This document shows positions 35,444 through 44,243 of a stretch of DNA of 64,000 nt, piece by piece (the stretch's first letter is position 1; every line of letters starts with the position of its first letter). The position numbers were made by a program, and so were the translations under genes. The stretch spans positions 186,001 through 250,000 of the forward strand of contig JBMONF010000019.1 in assembly GCA_049323455.1 (NCBI GenBank), in the 5' to 3' direction. The stretch comes from Hypericibacter sp049323455 (GTDB lineage: Bacteria > Pseudomonadota > Alphaproteobacteria > Dongiales > Dongiaceae). The notes under the pieces were generated by a model. The model was not told where the DNA came from. It was given only the letters and a program-made list of their open reading frames with translations, and did not search any database.

Positions 35444-36466
35444 ATGACCGCTTCGCCTCCGCACCAGACCGACGTCGCCATCATCGGTGCCGGCCCTGTC
35501 GGGCTCTTCGCCGTGTTCGAATGCGGCATGCTCAAGATGAAGGCCCATGTGCTGGACGCGCTCGACGTGACGGGCGGCCAGTGCAGCGCGCTCTATCCGG
35601 AAAAGCCGATTTACGACATTCCGGGCTATCCGAAGATCGAGGCTGCCGAGCTGGTCCGCCAGCTCGAGGCGCAGGCCGCCCCCTTCGAGCCCGTCTATCA
35701 CCTGGGCCATGCCGTGACCCGCGTCGAGGCCAGAGGCGACCGCTTCCTGGTCGGCAATGCCAACGGTGTTGCGGTCGATGCGCGCGCCGTGATCGTGGCC
35801 GCCGGCGTGGGCGCCTTCGGGCCGAACCGTCCGCCCTTGGCCGGCATCGAGGCCTATGAGGGCCGAAGCGTCCACTATCTCGTCAAGCGGCGCGAGGATT
35901 TTCGCGGCAAGCGCATCGTCATCGCCGGCGGCGGCGATTCGGCACTCGACTGGGTGCTGTCGCTGGCCGATCTGGCAGCGCACATCTATGTCGTGCATCG
36001 CCGGCCCAAATTCCGCGGCGCGCCCGAGAGCGTGGCGCGCATGGAGGCCTTGGCCAAAGCTGGCAAGGTCGAGCTGGTGGTGCCCTATCAGCTCGCGGGC
36101 CTCGAAGGAAAGGACGGCCAGATCGAGGCCGTGATCGTGGCCACGCTCGACGGCGAAAAGAAGAGCCTGCCCGCCGATGCGCTGCTGCCCTTTTTCGGCC
36201 TTTCCATGAACCTGGGGCCGATCGCCCAGTGGGGGCTCAATCTCGACCACAGCCATATCGTGGTCGATCCGGCGAGCTGCGCCTCGAGCCGGCCGGGCAT
36301 CTTCGCGATCGGCGACATCGCGCATTATCCGGGCAAGCTCAAGCTGATCCTGTCGGGGTTTGCCGAGGCGGCCATGGCGGCCCATGCCATCTACCCGCTG
36401 GTGCATCCGGGCGAGGCCCTGCATTTCGAATATTCGACCACCAGGGGCGTGCCCGGCGCGGCGTGA
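35444..36466 (+). CDS. Thioredoxin-reductase-like ferredoxin--NADP(+) reductase
   Basis: 340 residues. Two Rossmann motifs: FAD-binding IIGAGPVGLFAVFECGM at the N-terminus and NADP-binding IVIAGGGDSALDWVLSLA in the middle, then FAIGDIAHYPGKLKLI near the end. The redox-active CxxC of thioredoxin reductase is absent (GDSALDW stands there), and TGGQCSALYPEKPIYDIPGYP matches the YumC-type FNR subfamily. It probably reduces ferredoxin or flavodoxin. ATG 35444 has GAGG about 10 nt upstream; ATG 35420 is an in-frame alternative. It interrupts the leftward tsaE-divL run. Confidence 0.9.
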   Translation: MTASPPHQTDVAIIGAGPVGLFAVFECGMLKMKAHVLDALDVTGGQCSALYPEKPIYDIPGYPKIEAAELVRQLEAQAAPFEPVYHLGHAVTRVEARGDRFLVGNANGVAVDARAVIVAAGVGAFGPNRPPLAGIEAYEGRSVHYLVKRREDFRGKRIVIAGGGDSALDWVLSLADLAAHIYVVHRRPKFRGAPESVARMEALAKAGKVELVVPYQLAGLEGKDGQIEAVIVATLDGEKKSLPADALLPFFGLSMNLGPIAQWGLNLDHSHIVVDPASCASSRPGIFAIGDIAHYPGKLKLILSGFAEAAMAAHAIYPLVHPGEALHFEYSTTRGVPGAA

Positions 36467-36535
36467 GACGCGACCGGAATAGAACCGGCGGCGTAAGGTT
36501 CGACCGAGACGATGGCTGCGGCGCCTTCGGGTTGA

Positions 36536-36790
36536 CGCCCCATCACTCTTCCCTCTTCCCCACTTGCGTGGGGGCAAGGGCCCGTTTTTCTTGACCTCTC
36601 CGCCCGCGTCAGCGGGAGGAGAGGGTTGCGGAGGGTCGGCGAGACGAATGTCGAGCCTTACCCGAAGCTGGGAGAGGTGGGTTGCGAAGGGTTGCCCGCG
36701 GGCGAATGCCCGCTCTTGTGTTTGTTTGCCGGCGAAGCCGGCCTGCATAAGCCGAGTCTTACCCGGAGCTGGATGAGGGGGAGGTGTCTT
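36536..36790. repeat. Intergenic palindromic repeat, copy 5 (composite)
   Basis: The longest copy, about 250 nt. CCCCATCACTCTTCCCTCTT, CCCCACTTGCGTGGGG, CCTCTCCGCCCGCGTCAGCGGG, then CTTACCCGAAGCTGGGAGAGG, inner hairpins GCCCGCGGGCGAATGCCCGC and TGCCGGCGAAGCCGGC, and a second right end CTTACCCGGAGCTGGATGAGG. It looks like nested or tandem units and fills the convergent gap between the reductase gene and divL. Confidence 0.75.
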
Positions 36791-36809
36791 AGGCCAGCCG
36801 TAACTTCTC

Positions 36810-38972
36810 TCACCCCACGGCGCGGCGCGCCTCGACGTCGGCCGGCACGATCGGGAGGTGGCAGGTCACGCGCGTGCCCACGCCGGGCTTGGAGATCAGA
36901 TCCACGTGCCCGCCATGGAGCTCGATCAGGCTCTTCACCAGGGCCAGGCCGAGGCCGCTGCCGCTCTGGCGGCCGCCGCCCACGCGGGCGAATTTCTGGA
37001 AGGCCTGGTCCTGCTCCTGCTCGGCGATGCCGATGCCGTTGTCCGCCACCTCGATCTCGAGCTCGCCGTCCTGCCGGCGCGCCGCCACCCGCACCGTGCC
37101 GCCGAGCGGCGTGAATTTCATCGCGTTGCTGATGAGGTTGTAGATCGCCTGCTTGAGACGCCGCTCGTCGCCGGTGACGCGACCGATATCGGACGAGCAA
37201 TCCAGATCGAGGGTCACACCGCGCGAACGCGCCCGCTCGGCGCTGAGAGCGACGAGGTCCTGCAGCATGGCGGCGACATCCACCGGCGCCAGCTCGAGCT
37301 GCAGATAGCCCGCCTCGATGGTGGCGATATCGAGAATGTCGTTGATGAGGAGGAGGAGCTGCTGCGAGGCGTCGATGATGCCGTGGCTGTATTCGGCCTG
37401 GCGTTCGGTCAAGGGCCCGAAATATTGCTGATCGAGGATCTCGGCGAAGCCGATGATGGCGTTCAAGGGCGTGCGCAGCTCGTAGGAGACGTTGGCGATG
37501 AACTCAGACTTGAGCCGATCGGCCGTCTCGAGCGCGGCGTTGCGCTCGGCCAGGGCGCGCTGCACGCGCACGCTGTCGGTCACGTCCATGTAGATCATCA
37601 GGCAGGCGCCGTCGGGCAGGGGCACAACGGCGAAATCGATGGTCGAGCCGTCGGCCCGTTCCATGCGCCCGGTGCGTGCCGTGCGGTCCTGCAACCGGTC
37701 GATCATGCGCTGCTTGAGGCGCGGCCATGCCGCCGTCTCGAAATAGGGGCGGATCCGCTCGACCAGCTGGGTCGCATGCGGCTCGTCGGCAAGCTCGCTC
37801 TCCTCGAAGCCCCACATGCGCACGAAGGTCGGGTTGTAGAGCTTGAGCCGGCCGTCGCCGCCGAACACGGCCACGCCCTCGAACAGATTGTCGAGCGTCT
37901 CGCGCTGCACCGCGATCAGCGTGTTGTAGGACCGTTCCAGCGCCAGCGTGTCGGTCACGTCCTCGTAGGTCATGACCACGCCGCCGAAGGGATGCGGTGC
38001 CGCCAGCCTGCGCATGGTGCGCCCGTCGGGAAGATGCAGCAGCACCTCGACCGGCCCGATGGTGCTCATCAGGCTGCGCTTGAGGGACTTCTTGTAGGCG
38101 GGGTAGTCGGGCTGCTCGGGCAGGCGGCGCTTCTCGCGCAGGGCTTCGAGCAATTCCTCGAGCGTCGGTTCGGTCTTGAGGAAATCGGGCTCCAGGCCCC
38201 ACAGCCGGCAATAGGCGCTGTTGAAGAACTTCACCCGGGCATCGGGCCCCAGAATGATGATGCCGGTGCTCAAGCCCTCGAGCACCTCGCCATAGGCCTG
38301 GATATGGCGCGCCAGCTCGAACTGCGTCGATTCGAGGCTGGTCATGTCGAGCGCGTAGCCGGCAAAGCGGCCGTCGGCCATGGGCTGCTCGTTGAACTCG
38401 AACAGGAGCCGTTCGCCGCCCACGACCAGCGGCCGGCTCTCCGACTGGGCAATGCCGAGATCGCGCACGCGCTCGGCCAGCCCGCGACTTCCGGCGATTT
38501 CCTTGCCCTCGGCGACGACGCGGGCGCGATCGGTCTCCAGCGCCCTGGCGTAGGCGAGATTGGCGAAATCGAGGGACAAATCCGCCCGGCGGCGCCAGAC
38601 CGGGATCGGCAGGCTGTCGAGCAGCCGCTGCAGCCCGTCGCGCTGCGCGGCAATGGCGGCAATCTCGGCTGCCGCTTCGGCGCGGGCGTTCTCGAGCGTG
38701 CTGCGCTCGGCCGCTGCCGCGCGCTCGCGTGCGGCCGCGCGGGCCCGCTCGCGGCGCAGCAGCAGCCCGGCCACGGCCAGCCCGACGGCGAGGCCGAGCA
38801 GGAGGGCGCCGGCCGCCCAATCCAGTCCCGCGCCCGACACCATGCCCGCATCGCCGGCTTGTGCCCAGGCCGGCCGGCTCGAGAGCGCTATCGCCGCCGC
38901 GAGCCCGGACGAGGCAAGCCGCACCGGTCCGAACCCCTTTTTGCGTTTCCCCACGCGAATCACTCTAGGCAT
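36810..38972 (-). CDS. divL: DivL-type sensor kinase with Tyr at the phosphorylation site
   Basis: 720 residues. A hydrophobic, signal-like stretch (about 18-38) and a second helix (about 53-72) are followed by a coiled coil (75-120), several PAS domains to about 475, then a DHp/HATPase core. The H-box reads NVSYELRTPLNAIIGFAE: Tyr497 (codon TAC, 37484-37482) stands where the phospho-accepting His should be. N-box NLISNAMKF, G1 VADNGIGIA and G2 SGSGLGLALVK are kept. Tyr here is the hallmark of DivL, the cell-cycle pseudokinase that controls CckA and CtrA. Neighbours ahcY and tsaE fit. The ATG at 38972 was preferred over a start at 39071. Confidence 0.85.
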   Translation of the reverse strand: MPRVIRVGKRKKGFGPVRLASSGLAAAIALSSRPAWAQAGDAGMVSGAGLDWAAGALLLGLAVGLAVAGLLLRRERARAAARERAAAAERSTLENARAEAAAEIAAIAAQRDGLQRLLDSLPIPVWRRRADLSLDFANLAYARALETDRARVVAEGKEIAGSRGLAERVRDLGIAQSESRPLVVGGERLLFEFNEQPMADGRFAGYALDMTSLESTQFELARHIQAYGEVLEGLSTGIIILGPDARVKFFNSAYCRLWGLEPDFLKTEPTLEELLEALREKRRLPEQPDYPAYKKSLKRSLMSTIGPVEVLLHLPDGRTMRRLAAPHPFGGVVMTYEDVTDTLALERSYNTLIAVQRETLDNLFEGVAVFGGDGRLKLYNPTFVRMWGFEESELADEPHATQLVERIRPYFETAAWPRLKQRMIDRLQDRTARTGRMERADGSTIDFAVVPLPDGACLMIYMDVTDSVRVQRALAERNAALETADRLKSEFIANVSYELRTPLNAIIGFAEILDQQYFGPLTERQAEYSHGIIDASQQLLLLINDILDIATIEAGYLQLELAPVDVAAMLQDLVALSAERARSRGVTLDLDCSSDIGRVTGDERRLKQAIYNLISNAMKFTPLGGTVRVAARRQDGELEIEVADNGIGIAEQEQDQAFQKFARVGGGRQSGSGLGLALVKSLIELHGGHVDLISKPGVGTRVTCHLPIVPADVEARRAVG

Positions 38973-39204
38973 GGCGCGCGAGTCTAACAAGCCGCGCCCC
39001 GGTTGGGGCGAGATTAATCGGGGGGAAGCATGCAGCCGATCGACGAGAGAGACCCCGCCGTCAAACCTCATATCGCGCGGAGGCGAGCCCTGAACCGGCG
39101 CCCCTCGTCGCGCCGGCCGCGAATCCGAGTGCCGCCCGCCGGCGCCATGGGCCCAAAGCTCCCTTACGGCTTCGAAAACGGCCTGCCGTCGGGGTGAAGC
39201 ACGC

Positions 39205-39318
39205 CCCTCACCCTCCCGCTTCGCGGGCCCCTTCCTCTCCCCACTCCGTGGGGCGAGGGCACATCTTTTCTTCCCCCTCGCCCCGCGTGAGCGGGGAGGG
39301 GGCCGGGGTGAGGGGTGC
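39205..39318. repeat. Intergenic palindromic repeat, copy 6
   Basis: CCCCTCACCCTCCCGCTTCG, CTCTCCCCACTCCGTGGGGCG, CCCCTCGCCCCGCGTGAGCGG, then GGGAGGGGGCCGGGGTGAGGGG. It lies between divL and ahcY, directly after the ahcY stop, and may act as its transcription end. Confidence 0.75.
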
Positions 39319-39321
39319 TTC

Positions 39322-40617
39322 CTAATACCGGTAATGCTCGGGCTTGTAGGGGCCGCCCTGCGCCACGCCGATATATTCGGCCTGCTTGGGCGTGAGCTTG
39401 GTCAGCTTCACGCCGATCTTCTCCAGATGCAGCGCCGCCACCTTCTCGTCGAGCTGCTTGGGCAGCACATAGACCTTGCGCTCGTACTTGGCGTGGTGGT
39501 TCCAGAGCTCGATCTGCGCCAGCACCTGGTTGGTGAAGGAGGCGCTCATGACGAAGCTCGGATGGCCGGTGGCGCAGCCGAGATTCACGAGCCGCCCCTC
39601 GGCCAGCACGATGAGCCGCTTGCCGTCGGGGAACACCACCTCGTCCACCTGCGGCTTCACGTTCTCCCACTTGAAGTTGCGCAAGGCCGCGATCTGGATC
39701 TCGCTGTCGAAATGGCCGATGTTGCAGACGATGGCGCGGTCCTTCATCGCCCGCATATGGTCGAGCGTGATGACGTCGATATTGCCGGTGCAGGTGACGA
39801 AGATGTCGCCGATCGGCGCCGCCTCCTCCATGGTCGTGACCTGATAGCCCTCCATCGCCGCCTGCAGCGCGCAGATGGGGTCGACCTCGGTGACCATGAC
39901 GCGCGCCCCCTGGCTTCTGAGCGACGCGGCCGAGCCCTTGCCCACGTCGCCATAGCCGCAGACCACCGCGACCTTGCCGGCCAGCATCACGTCGGTCGCG
40001 CGCTTGATCCCGTCCACCAGGCTCTCGCGGCAGCCATAGAGATTGTCGAACTTCGACTTGGTGACGGAGTCGTTGACGTTGATCGCCGGCACCTTGAGCC
40101 TGCCGTTCTTCGCCATCTCATAGAGGCGATGCACGCCGGTCGTGGTCTCCTCGGAGAGGCCGCGCACATCCTCGAGCAGCTCGGGATATTTGTCGTGCAT
40201 CACCTGGGTGAGGTCGCCGCCATCGTCGAGAATCATGTTCGGCCGCCAGCCGTCGGGCCCGAGGATGGTCTGCTCGATGCACCACCAGAACTCCGCTTCG
40301 CTCATGCCTTTCCAGGCGAAGACCGGGATGCCCGCGGCCGCGATGGCGGCGGCCGCCTGGTCTTGGGTCGAGAAGATGTTGCAGGAGGACCAGCGCACCG
40401 TAGCGCCCAGATGGATCAGCGTCTCGATCAGCACCGCGGTCTGGATCGTCATATGCAGGCAGCCGGCGATGCGGGCCCCCTTGAGCGGCTTCTTCTCGCC
40501 GAACTCCTTGCGCAGCGCCATGAGGCCCGGCATCTCGGTCTCGGCGATGGCGATCTCGCGCCGGCCCCAGCCGGCCAAGGAGATGTCGGCAACCTTGAAG
40601 TCCTGACGCGCGCTCAT
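39322..40617 (-). CDS. ahcY: Adenosylhomocysteinase
   Basis: Hydrolyses S-adenosylhomocysteine to adenosine and homocysteine, relieving product inhibition of methyltransferases. 431 residues. AWGRREI, CLHMTIQTAVLIETL, SCNIFSTQDQ, the NAD-binding GYGDVGKGSAASL, TCTGNIDVI and the C-terminal KPEHYRY are all diagnostic. ATG at 40617 with AGGAGAA upstream. The 160-nt leader was checked for an SAH riboswitch without success. Confidence 0.97.
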   Translation of the reverse strand: MSARQDFKVADISLAGWGRREIAIAETEMPGLMALRKEFGEKKPLKGARIAGCLHMTIQTAVLIETLIHLGATVRWSSCNIFSTQDQAAAAIAAAGIPVFAWKGMSEAEFWWCIEQTILGPDGWRPNMILDDGGDLTQVMHDKYPELLEDVRGLSEETTTGVHRLYEMAKNGRLKVPAINVNDSVTKSKFDNLYGCRESLVDGIKRATDVMLAGKVAVVCGYGDVGKGSAASLRSQGARVMVTEVDPICALQAAMEGYQVTTMEEAAPIGDIFVTCTGNIDVITLDHMRAMKDRAIVCNIGHFDSEIQIAALRNFKWENVKPQVDEVVFPDGKRLIVLAEGRLVNLGCATGHPSFVMSASFTNQVLAQIELWNHHAKYERKVYVLPKQLDEKVAALHLEKIGVKLTKLTPKQAEYIGVAQGGPYKPEHYRY

Positions 40618-40777
40618 CGGGCGGATTCTCCTGCATTTCGGAGGAAGAAGACGAGGGGGACGGCGGCCCCTATAGCAGGGGGCTCCCGGGCCGGCAAGGG
40701 GCCGCCCGGCAGAGGTCACGGGGGGGCAGGTCTCGGCAACCTTTCCGCCCTGTTGCCGGGGAAAACCGCCGCGGCTC

Positions 40778-42577
40778 TCAGGCCAGCGTGTTGAAGTCGT
40801 CCAGGAGCGCCGCGATCCGCCCCGGATCCGACTGATCCATGATGGTGCGGGCACAGCGCGTCGCCGCCAAGATATCGAGCTCGCGGATGCGCTGCTTGAC
40901 GCGCGGCAGCGCGGTTGCCGCCATCGACAGATCGCGGATGCCGAGCCCCAAGAGCAGCGGCGCAAAGCGCGGATCGCCGGCGATTTCGCCGCAGACGCTG
41001 ACGGGAATGCGGGCCCTCAGCGCCGCCTCGGTGGCGAACTGGATCAGCCGCAGCACGGCCGGATGCAGCGGATTATAAAGGTAGGCAACCTGTTCCTCGC
41101 CGCGATCGATGGCGAGCGTGTACATGGTGAGATCGTTGGTGCCGATGGCGAAGAAATCGACCACTTGCGCGAAAGCGTCGGCCGAAAGCGCCGCACCCGG
41201 CACCTCGATCATCACGCCCACCGGTGGCAGCGGGTCGGCGATCCTGACACGCCGGCGGCGCAGGCGGCGGGCCACCTTGTCGAGCACGTCGCGCACCTGC
41301 CGGATCTCCGAAATCGTGGAGATCATCGGCAGGAGGATCCTGAGCGGCCCATGCGCGCCGGCCCGCAGCATGGCCGCGAGCTGCGTCTCCAGGAGCGAGC
41401 GCTCCTTGAGCGAGAGACGGATCGCGCGCAAACCCAGCGCCGGGTTGATGCCGCCGCCCAGGTGCGAGGCGAGCGAATAGGCGAGCTTGTCGGCGCCGAC
41501 ATCGAGCGTGCGCACCGTGATGGGCCTCCCGCCGAGCCCTTCGACCAGCTCGGCCAGAACCTTGTATTGCTCCTCCTCGCCCGGCAGATCGTCCCGGTTC
41601 ATGTAAAGGAACTCGGTGCGCAGCAGCCCGACCCCGGCGGCGCCCGCGTCGAGCGCCGATCCGAGCTCGCGCGGCAGCTCGAGATTGGCCTGCAACGTGA
41701 TCTCGGTGCCGTCGCGCGTGACGGCCGGCAGCTTCCTCAAGCGGGAGAGCTGGCGCTCCTCGCGCTCCTCCTCGGCGTGACGGACCTTGAGCAGCGCCTG
41801 GGTCTTCTGGCTCGGGTTGACGTAGACCCGGCCGGCCCCGCCATCGATCGCCACGATGTCGCCGGTGCGCACCTTGCCCAGCAGGCCCGCGACGCCGAGC
41901 ACGGCCGGCAGCCCCAGCGAGCGGGCCATGATCGCGGTGTGGCTCTCGGCGCCGCCCAGCATGGTGGCGAAGCCGCCGACCAGATCGGGATTCATCAGGG
42001 CGGTGTCGGCGGGCGTCAGCTCCTCGCCGACGATGATGCTGCCGGGCGGCAGGTGCGAGAACGCCTCGTAGGGCGTCTGCGTCAGGTTGCGGATCAGCCG
42101 GTCGCCGACCTCGCGGATATCCTGCGCGCGCGCCGCCATGTAGGGATCGTCGAGGGCCGCGAAGTCCTGCGCCACCTTGGAAATCTCGGCCTGCACCGCG
42201 GCTTCGGCGTTGAGCCCTTCGGCGATCAGGCGATCCACGCCGCGCACCACGCGCGAGCCCGTCAGCATCTGCAAGTGCGCATCGAGCAGGAAGCCGATCT
42301 CCTCGGCGGCGGCACCCGGCAGATTGGCCGACTTGGCCTTGAGCTTGACGAGCTGCTTCTGCGCCTTGGCGACCGCGGCGGCGAAGCGTGCGCGCTCGGG
42401 CTCGATCTGCTCGGGCTCGAGCCGGTATTCCGGCACATGCACCGAGCCGCCCTCGACCACATGCGCGGGCCCGACCGCGATGCCGGCCGAAACGCCGAGG
42501 CCCTCGAACACCTGCTCGCCGCGCGGCGGGGGCGCCCGGCGCCGAGGCTTGGGTGTGCGCTCGCGCTCAGTCTTCAT
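40778..42577 (-). CDS. ptsP: Phosphoenolpyruvate--protein phosphotransferase (PTS enzyme I)
   Basis: 599 residues, without the N-terminal GAF domain of EI-Ntr, so it is ptsI-like in architecture. The swivelling domain holds the phospho-histidine in GGAESHTAIMARSLGLPAV; the PEP-binding barrel has GLLRTEFLYMNR, RTLDVGADK, FFAIGTNDLTMYTLAIDR and SVCGEIAGDP. It passes phosphate from PEP to HPr. The start overlaps the HPr gene by 11 nt, and it is the last gene of the PTS operon. Confidence 0.94.
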   Translation of the reverse strand: MKTERERTPKPRRRAPPPRGEQVFEGLGVSAGIAVGPAHVVEGGSVHVPEYRLEPEQIEPERARFAAAVAKAQKQLVKLKAKSANLPGAAAEEIGFLLDAHLQMLTGSRVVRGVDRLIAEGLNAEAAVQAEISKVAQDFAALDDPYMAARAQDIREVGDRLIRNLTQTPYEAFSHLPPGSIIVGEELTPADTALMNPDLVGGFATMLGGAESHTAIMARSLGLPAVLGVAGLLGKVRTGDIVAIDGGAGRVYVNPSQKTQALLKVRHAEEEREERQLSRLRKLPAVTRDGTEITLQANLELPRELGSALDAGAAGVGLLRTEFLYMNRDDLPGEEEQYKVLAELVEGLGGRPITVRTLDVGADKLAYSLASHLGGGINPALGLRAIRLSLKERSLLETQLAAMLRAGAHGPLRILLPMISTISEIRQVRDVLDKVARRLRRRRVRIADPLPPVGVMIEVPGAALSADAFAQVVDFFAIGTNDLTMYTLAIDRGEEQVAYLYNPLHPAVLRLIQFATEAALRARIPVSVCGEIAGDPRFAPLLLGLGIRDLSMAATALPRVKQRIRELDILAATRCARTIMDQSDPGRIAALLDDFNTLA

Positions 42578-42863
42578 CGAAATTGCGCCCGATGAGGCCG
42601 CCCAGCGCTTCGAGCGCCGCCGCCGCGTCCGGACCCGAGGCGCGGATTTCGATGACGGTGCCGGGCCCCGCCGCCAGCATCATCAGCCCCATGATGGAGC
42701 GCCCCGAAACCTCCATGTCGCCGCGCACCACGATCACTTCCGCCTCGAATCCGTTCAGCGCCTGCACGAACTTGGCAGCCGCGCGGGCGTGCAAGCCCCG
42801 CTGGTTGCGGATCTCGACCTCGGTCGCCAGAAAGGGTTCGCCGCGCGCGGCGCCGACGCTCAT
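42567..42863 (-). CDS. ptsH: Phosphocarrier protein HPr
   Basis: 98 residues. The active His is in NQRGLHARAAAKFVQ and the regulatory Ser in VSGRSIMGLMMLAA, the site for HprK, whose gene is in the same operon. Both phosphorylation routes are therefore available. ATG at 42863 overlaps the EIIA stop by four bases. Confidence 0.94.
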   Translation of the reverse strand: MSVGAARGEPFLATEVEIRNQRGLHARAAAKFVQALNGFEAEVIVVRGDMEVSGRSIMGLMMLAAGPGTVIEIRASGPDAAAALEALGGLIGRNFDED

Positions 42864-43267
42864 TTGCCGGCACCCGCCAGGAGCTGCGAGGCGACGTTGA
42901 TGTATTTCCGGCCCGCCTCCTGCGCCGCCGTCACGGCGGCCGGCAGCTTCTCGGCATGGCGGATCGAGGCGAGCTTGATCAGCATCGGAAGGTTGACGCC
43001 GGCGATCACCTCGACATTGGCGCGGTCGAGCACCGAGATGGCGAGGTTCGAGGGCGTGCCGCCGAACATGTCGGTCAGCAGCACGACGCCGTCGCCGGTA
43101 TCGACCTTCGCCACCTGATCCAGGATCTCCTGGCGCCGGCGCTCCATGTCGTCCTCGGGGCCGATGCAGACGGCGGCGATGTTCTTCTGCTTGCCGACGA
43201 CGTGCTCGAGCGCGGCGATGAACTCCTCCGCGAGACGGCCGTGCGTGACCAATACCATGCCAATCAT
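42860..43267 (-). CDS. manX: PTS EIIA component, mannose type
   Basis: 135 residues, single EIIA-Man domain. The phospho-His is His9 in VLVTHGRLAEEF; LLTDMFGGTPSNLA and EVIAGVNLPMLIKL follow. In alphaproteobacteria this stand-alone EIIA has no cognate permease and serves as a regulatory end point, reported to affect RapZ/HprK-linked control and stress responses. It is followed by HPr with an ATGA overlap. The start at 43267 was chosen over an in-frame site at 43357. Confidence 0.88.
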   Translation of the reverse strand: MIGMVLVTHGRLAEEFIAALEHVVGKQKNIAAVCIGPEDDMERRRQEILDQVAKVDTGDGVVLLTDMFGGTPSNLAISVLDRANVEVIAGVNLPMLIKLASIRHAEKLPAAVTAAQEAGRKYINVASQLLAGAGK

Positions 43268-43307
43268 GTCGAATTCCCCATCCCGGGCCGCCTTTCGCCG
43301 TCGCGCT

Positions 43308-44243
43308 TCAGCCTTCCTCGCCGCCGCGGGCAAGATCGCGGTGGCGCAAGCTGACATGGTGTCCCTGCGCGCGCAACCATTGGGCGAGCCGCTCGGCGGC
43401 GAACACCGATCGGTGCCGGCCGCCCGTGCAGCCCATGGCGAGCGTCAGGTAGCTCTTGCCTTCGCGCTCGAAACGCGGCAGCAGCGGCACCAGCAGATTG
43501 CCGAGCGCGCCGAAGAAAGGCGCCCAACCCGGATCCGCTTCGATGAAGCGCGCCACGCGCTCGTCCTTGCCGGTCAAGGGCCTGAGCTCGTCGCGATAGT
43601 GCGGGTTCGCCAGAAAGCGCGTGTCGAACACGAGATCCGCCTCGCGCGGCAGGCCCAGGCGATAGGAGAAGGACATCACCGTGATCGTGGCCGGCGGCGC
43701 CGCCGCGAGACGGAAATGGCCCTGCAGCAGATGCTTGAGGTCGCCGATGGCAAGGTCGGTCGTATCGACGACGAAATCGGCCCGCTCGCGCAAGGGCGCC
43801 AGCAGCTCGCGCTCCTGGCGGATGCCGTCGGCCACGGGGCGATCGAGCGCCAGCGGATGGCGTCGGCGCGTCTCGGTGAAACGGCGGCGCAGCACCTCGT
43901 CCGAGCAGACGAGGAACAAGAGCTTCACCTCGAGCGAGGGATGGTCCACCAGCTTGTCGAGCCGCTCGCCCAGCGCCGCGGCGGAGAAGTCGCGGGTGCG
44001 GCTGTCCACGCCGATGGCGAGCGGGCGCGCGAGCTCGCCGCCGGCGAGCCCGCCCAGCAGCGAGAGCGGCAGGTTGTCCACCGCCTCGTAGCCCAGATCC
44101 TCCAGCACCTTGAGCGCAGTGGTATGGCCGGCGCCGGAAAGCCCCGTGACCAGCACCACCGGCAGGCGCTCGGGTCGCGGTGCGCCGAGCGGTGTTCCGC
44201 TTGCGGAGGAGACCGGCGCCGGGGACGCTGCCTGTTGCGTCAT
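43308..44243 (-). CDS. rapZ: RNase adapter protein RapZ (YvcJ family)
   Basis: 311 residues. The P-loop is VTGLSGAGHTTALKVLEDLG, where the usual Lys (often Arg in alphaproteobacteria) is His, so nucleotide binding may be altered. Walker-B-like VDNLP, SFSYRLGLPREADLVFD, FLANPHY and the C-terminal IGCTGGRHRSV-type motif (AMGCTGGRHRSVFAAERL) are present. In E. coli RapZ senses GlcN6P and directs RNase E; in alphaproteobacteria it sits in this PTS operon. ATG at 44243 overlaps the hprK stop. Confidence 0.92.
   Translation of the reverse strand: MTQQAASPAPVSSASGTPLGAPRPERLPVVLVTGLSGAGHTTALKVLEDLGYEAVDNLPLSLLGGLAGGELARPLAIGVDSRTRDFSAAALGERLDKLVDHPSLEVKLLFLVCSDEVLRRRFTETRRRHPLALDRPVADGIRQERELLAPLRERADFVVDTTDLAIGDLKHLLQGHFRLAAAPPATITVMSFSYRLGLPREADLVFDTRFLANPHYRDELRPLTGKDERVARFIEADPGWAPFFGALGNLLVPLLPRFEREGKSYLTLAMGCTGGRHRSVFAAERLAQWLRAQGHHVSLRHRDLARGGEEG

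Noticed and set aside
40618..40777. Possible SAH or SAM riboswitch in the ahcY leader
   Set aside because: The leader is GC-rich and can fold, but I could not fit the conserved core words of SAH, SAM-II or SAM/SAH motifs.
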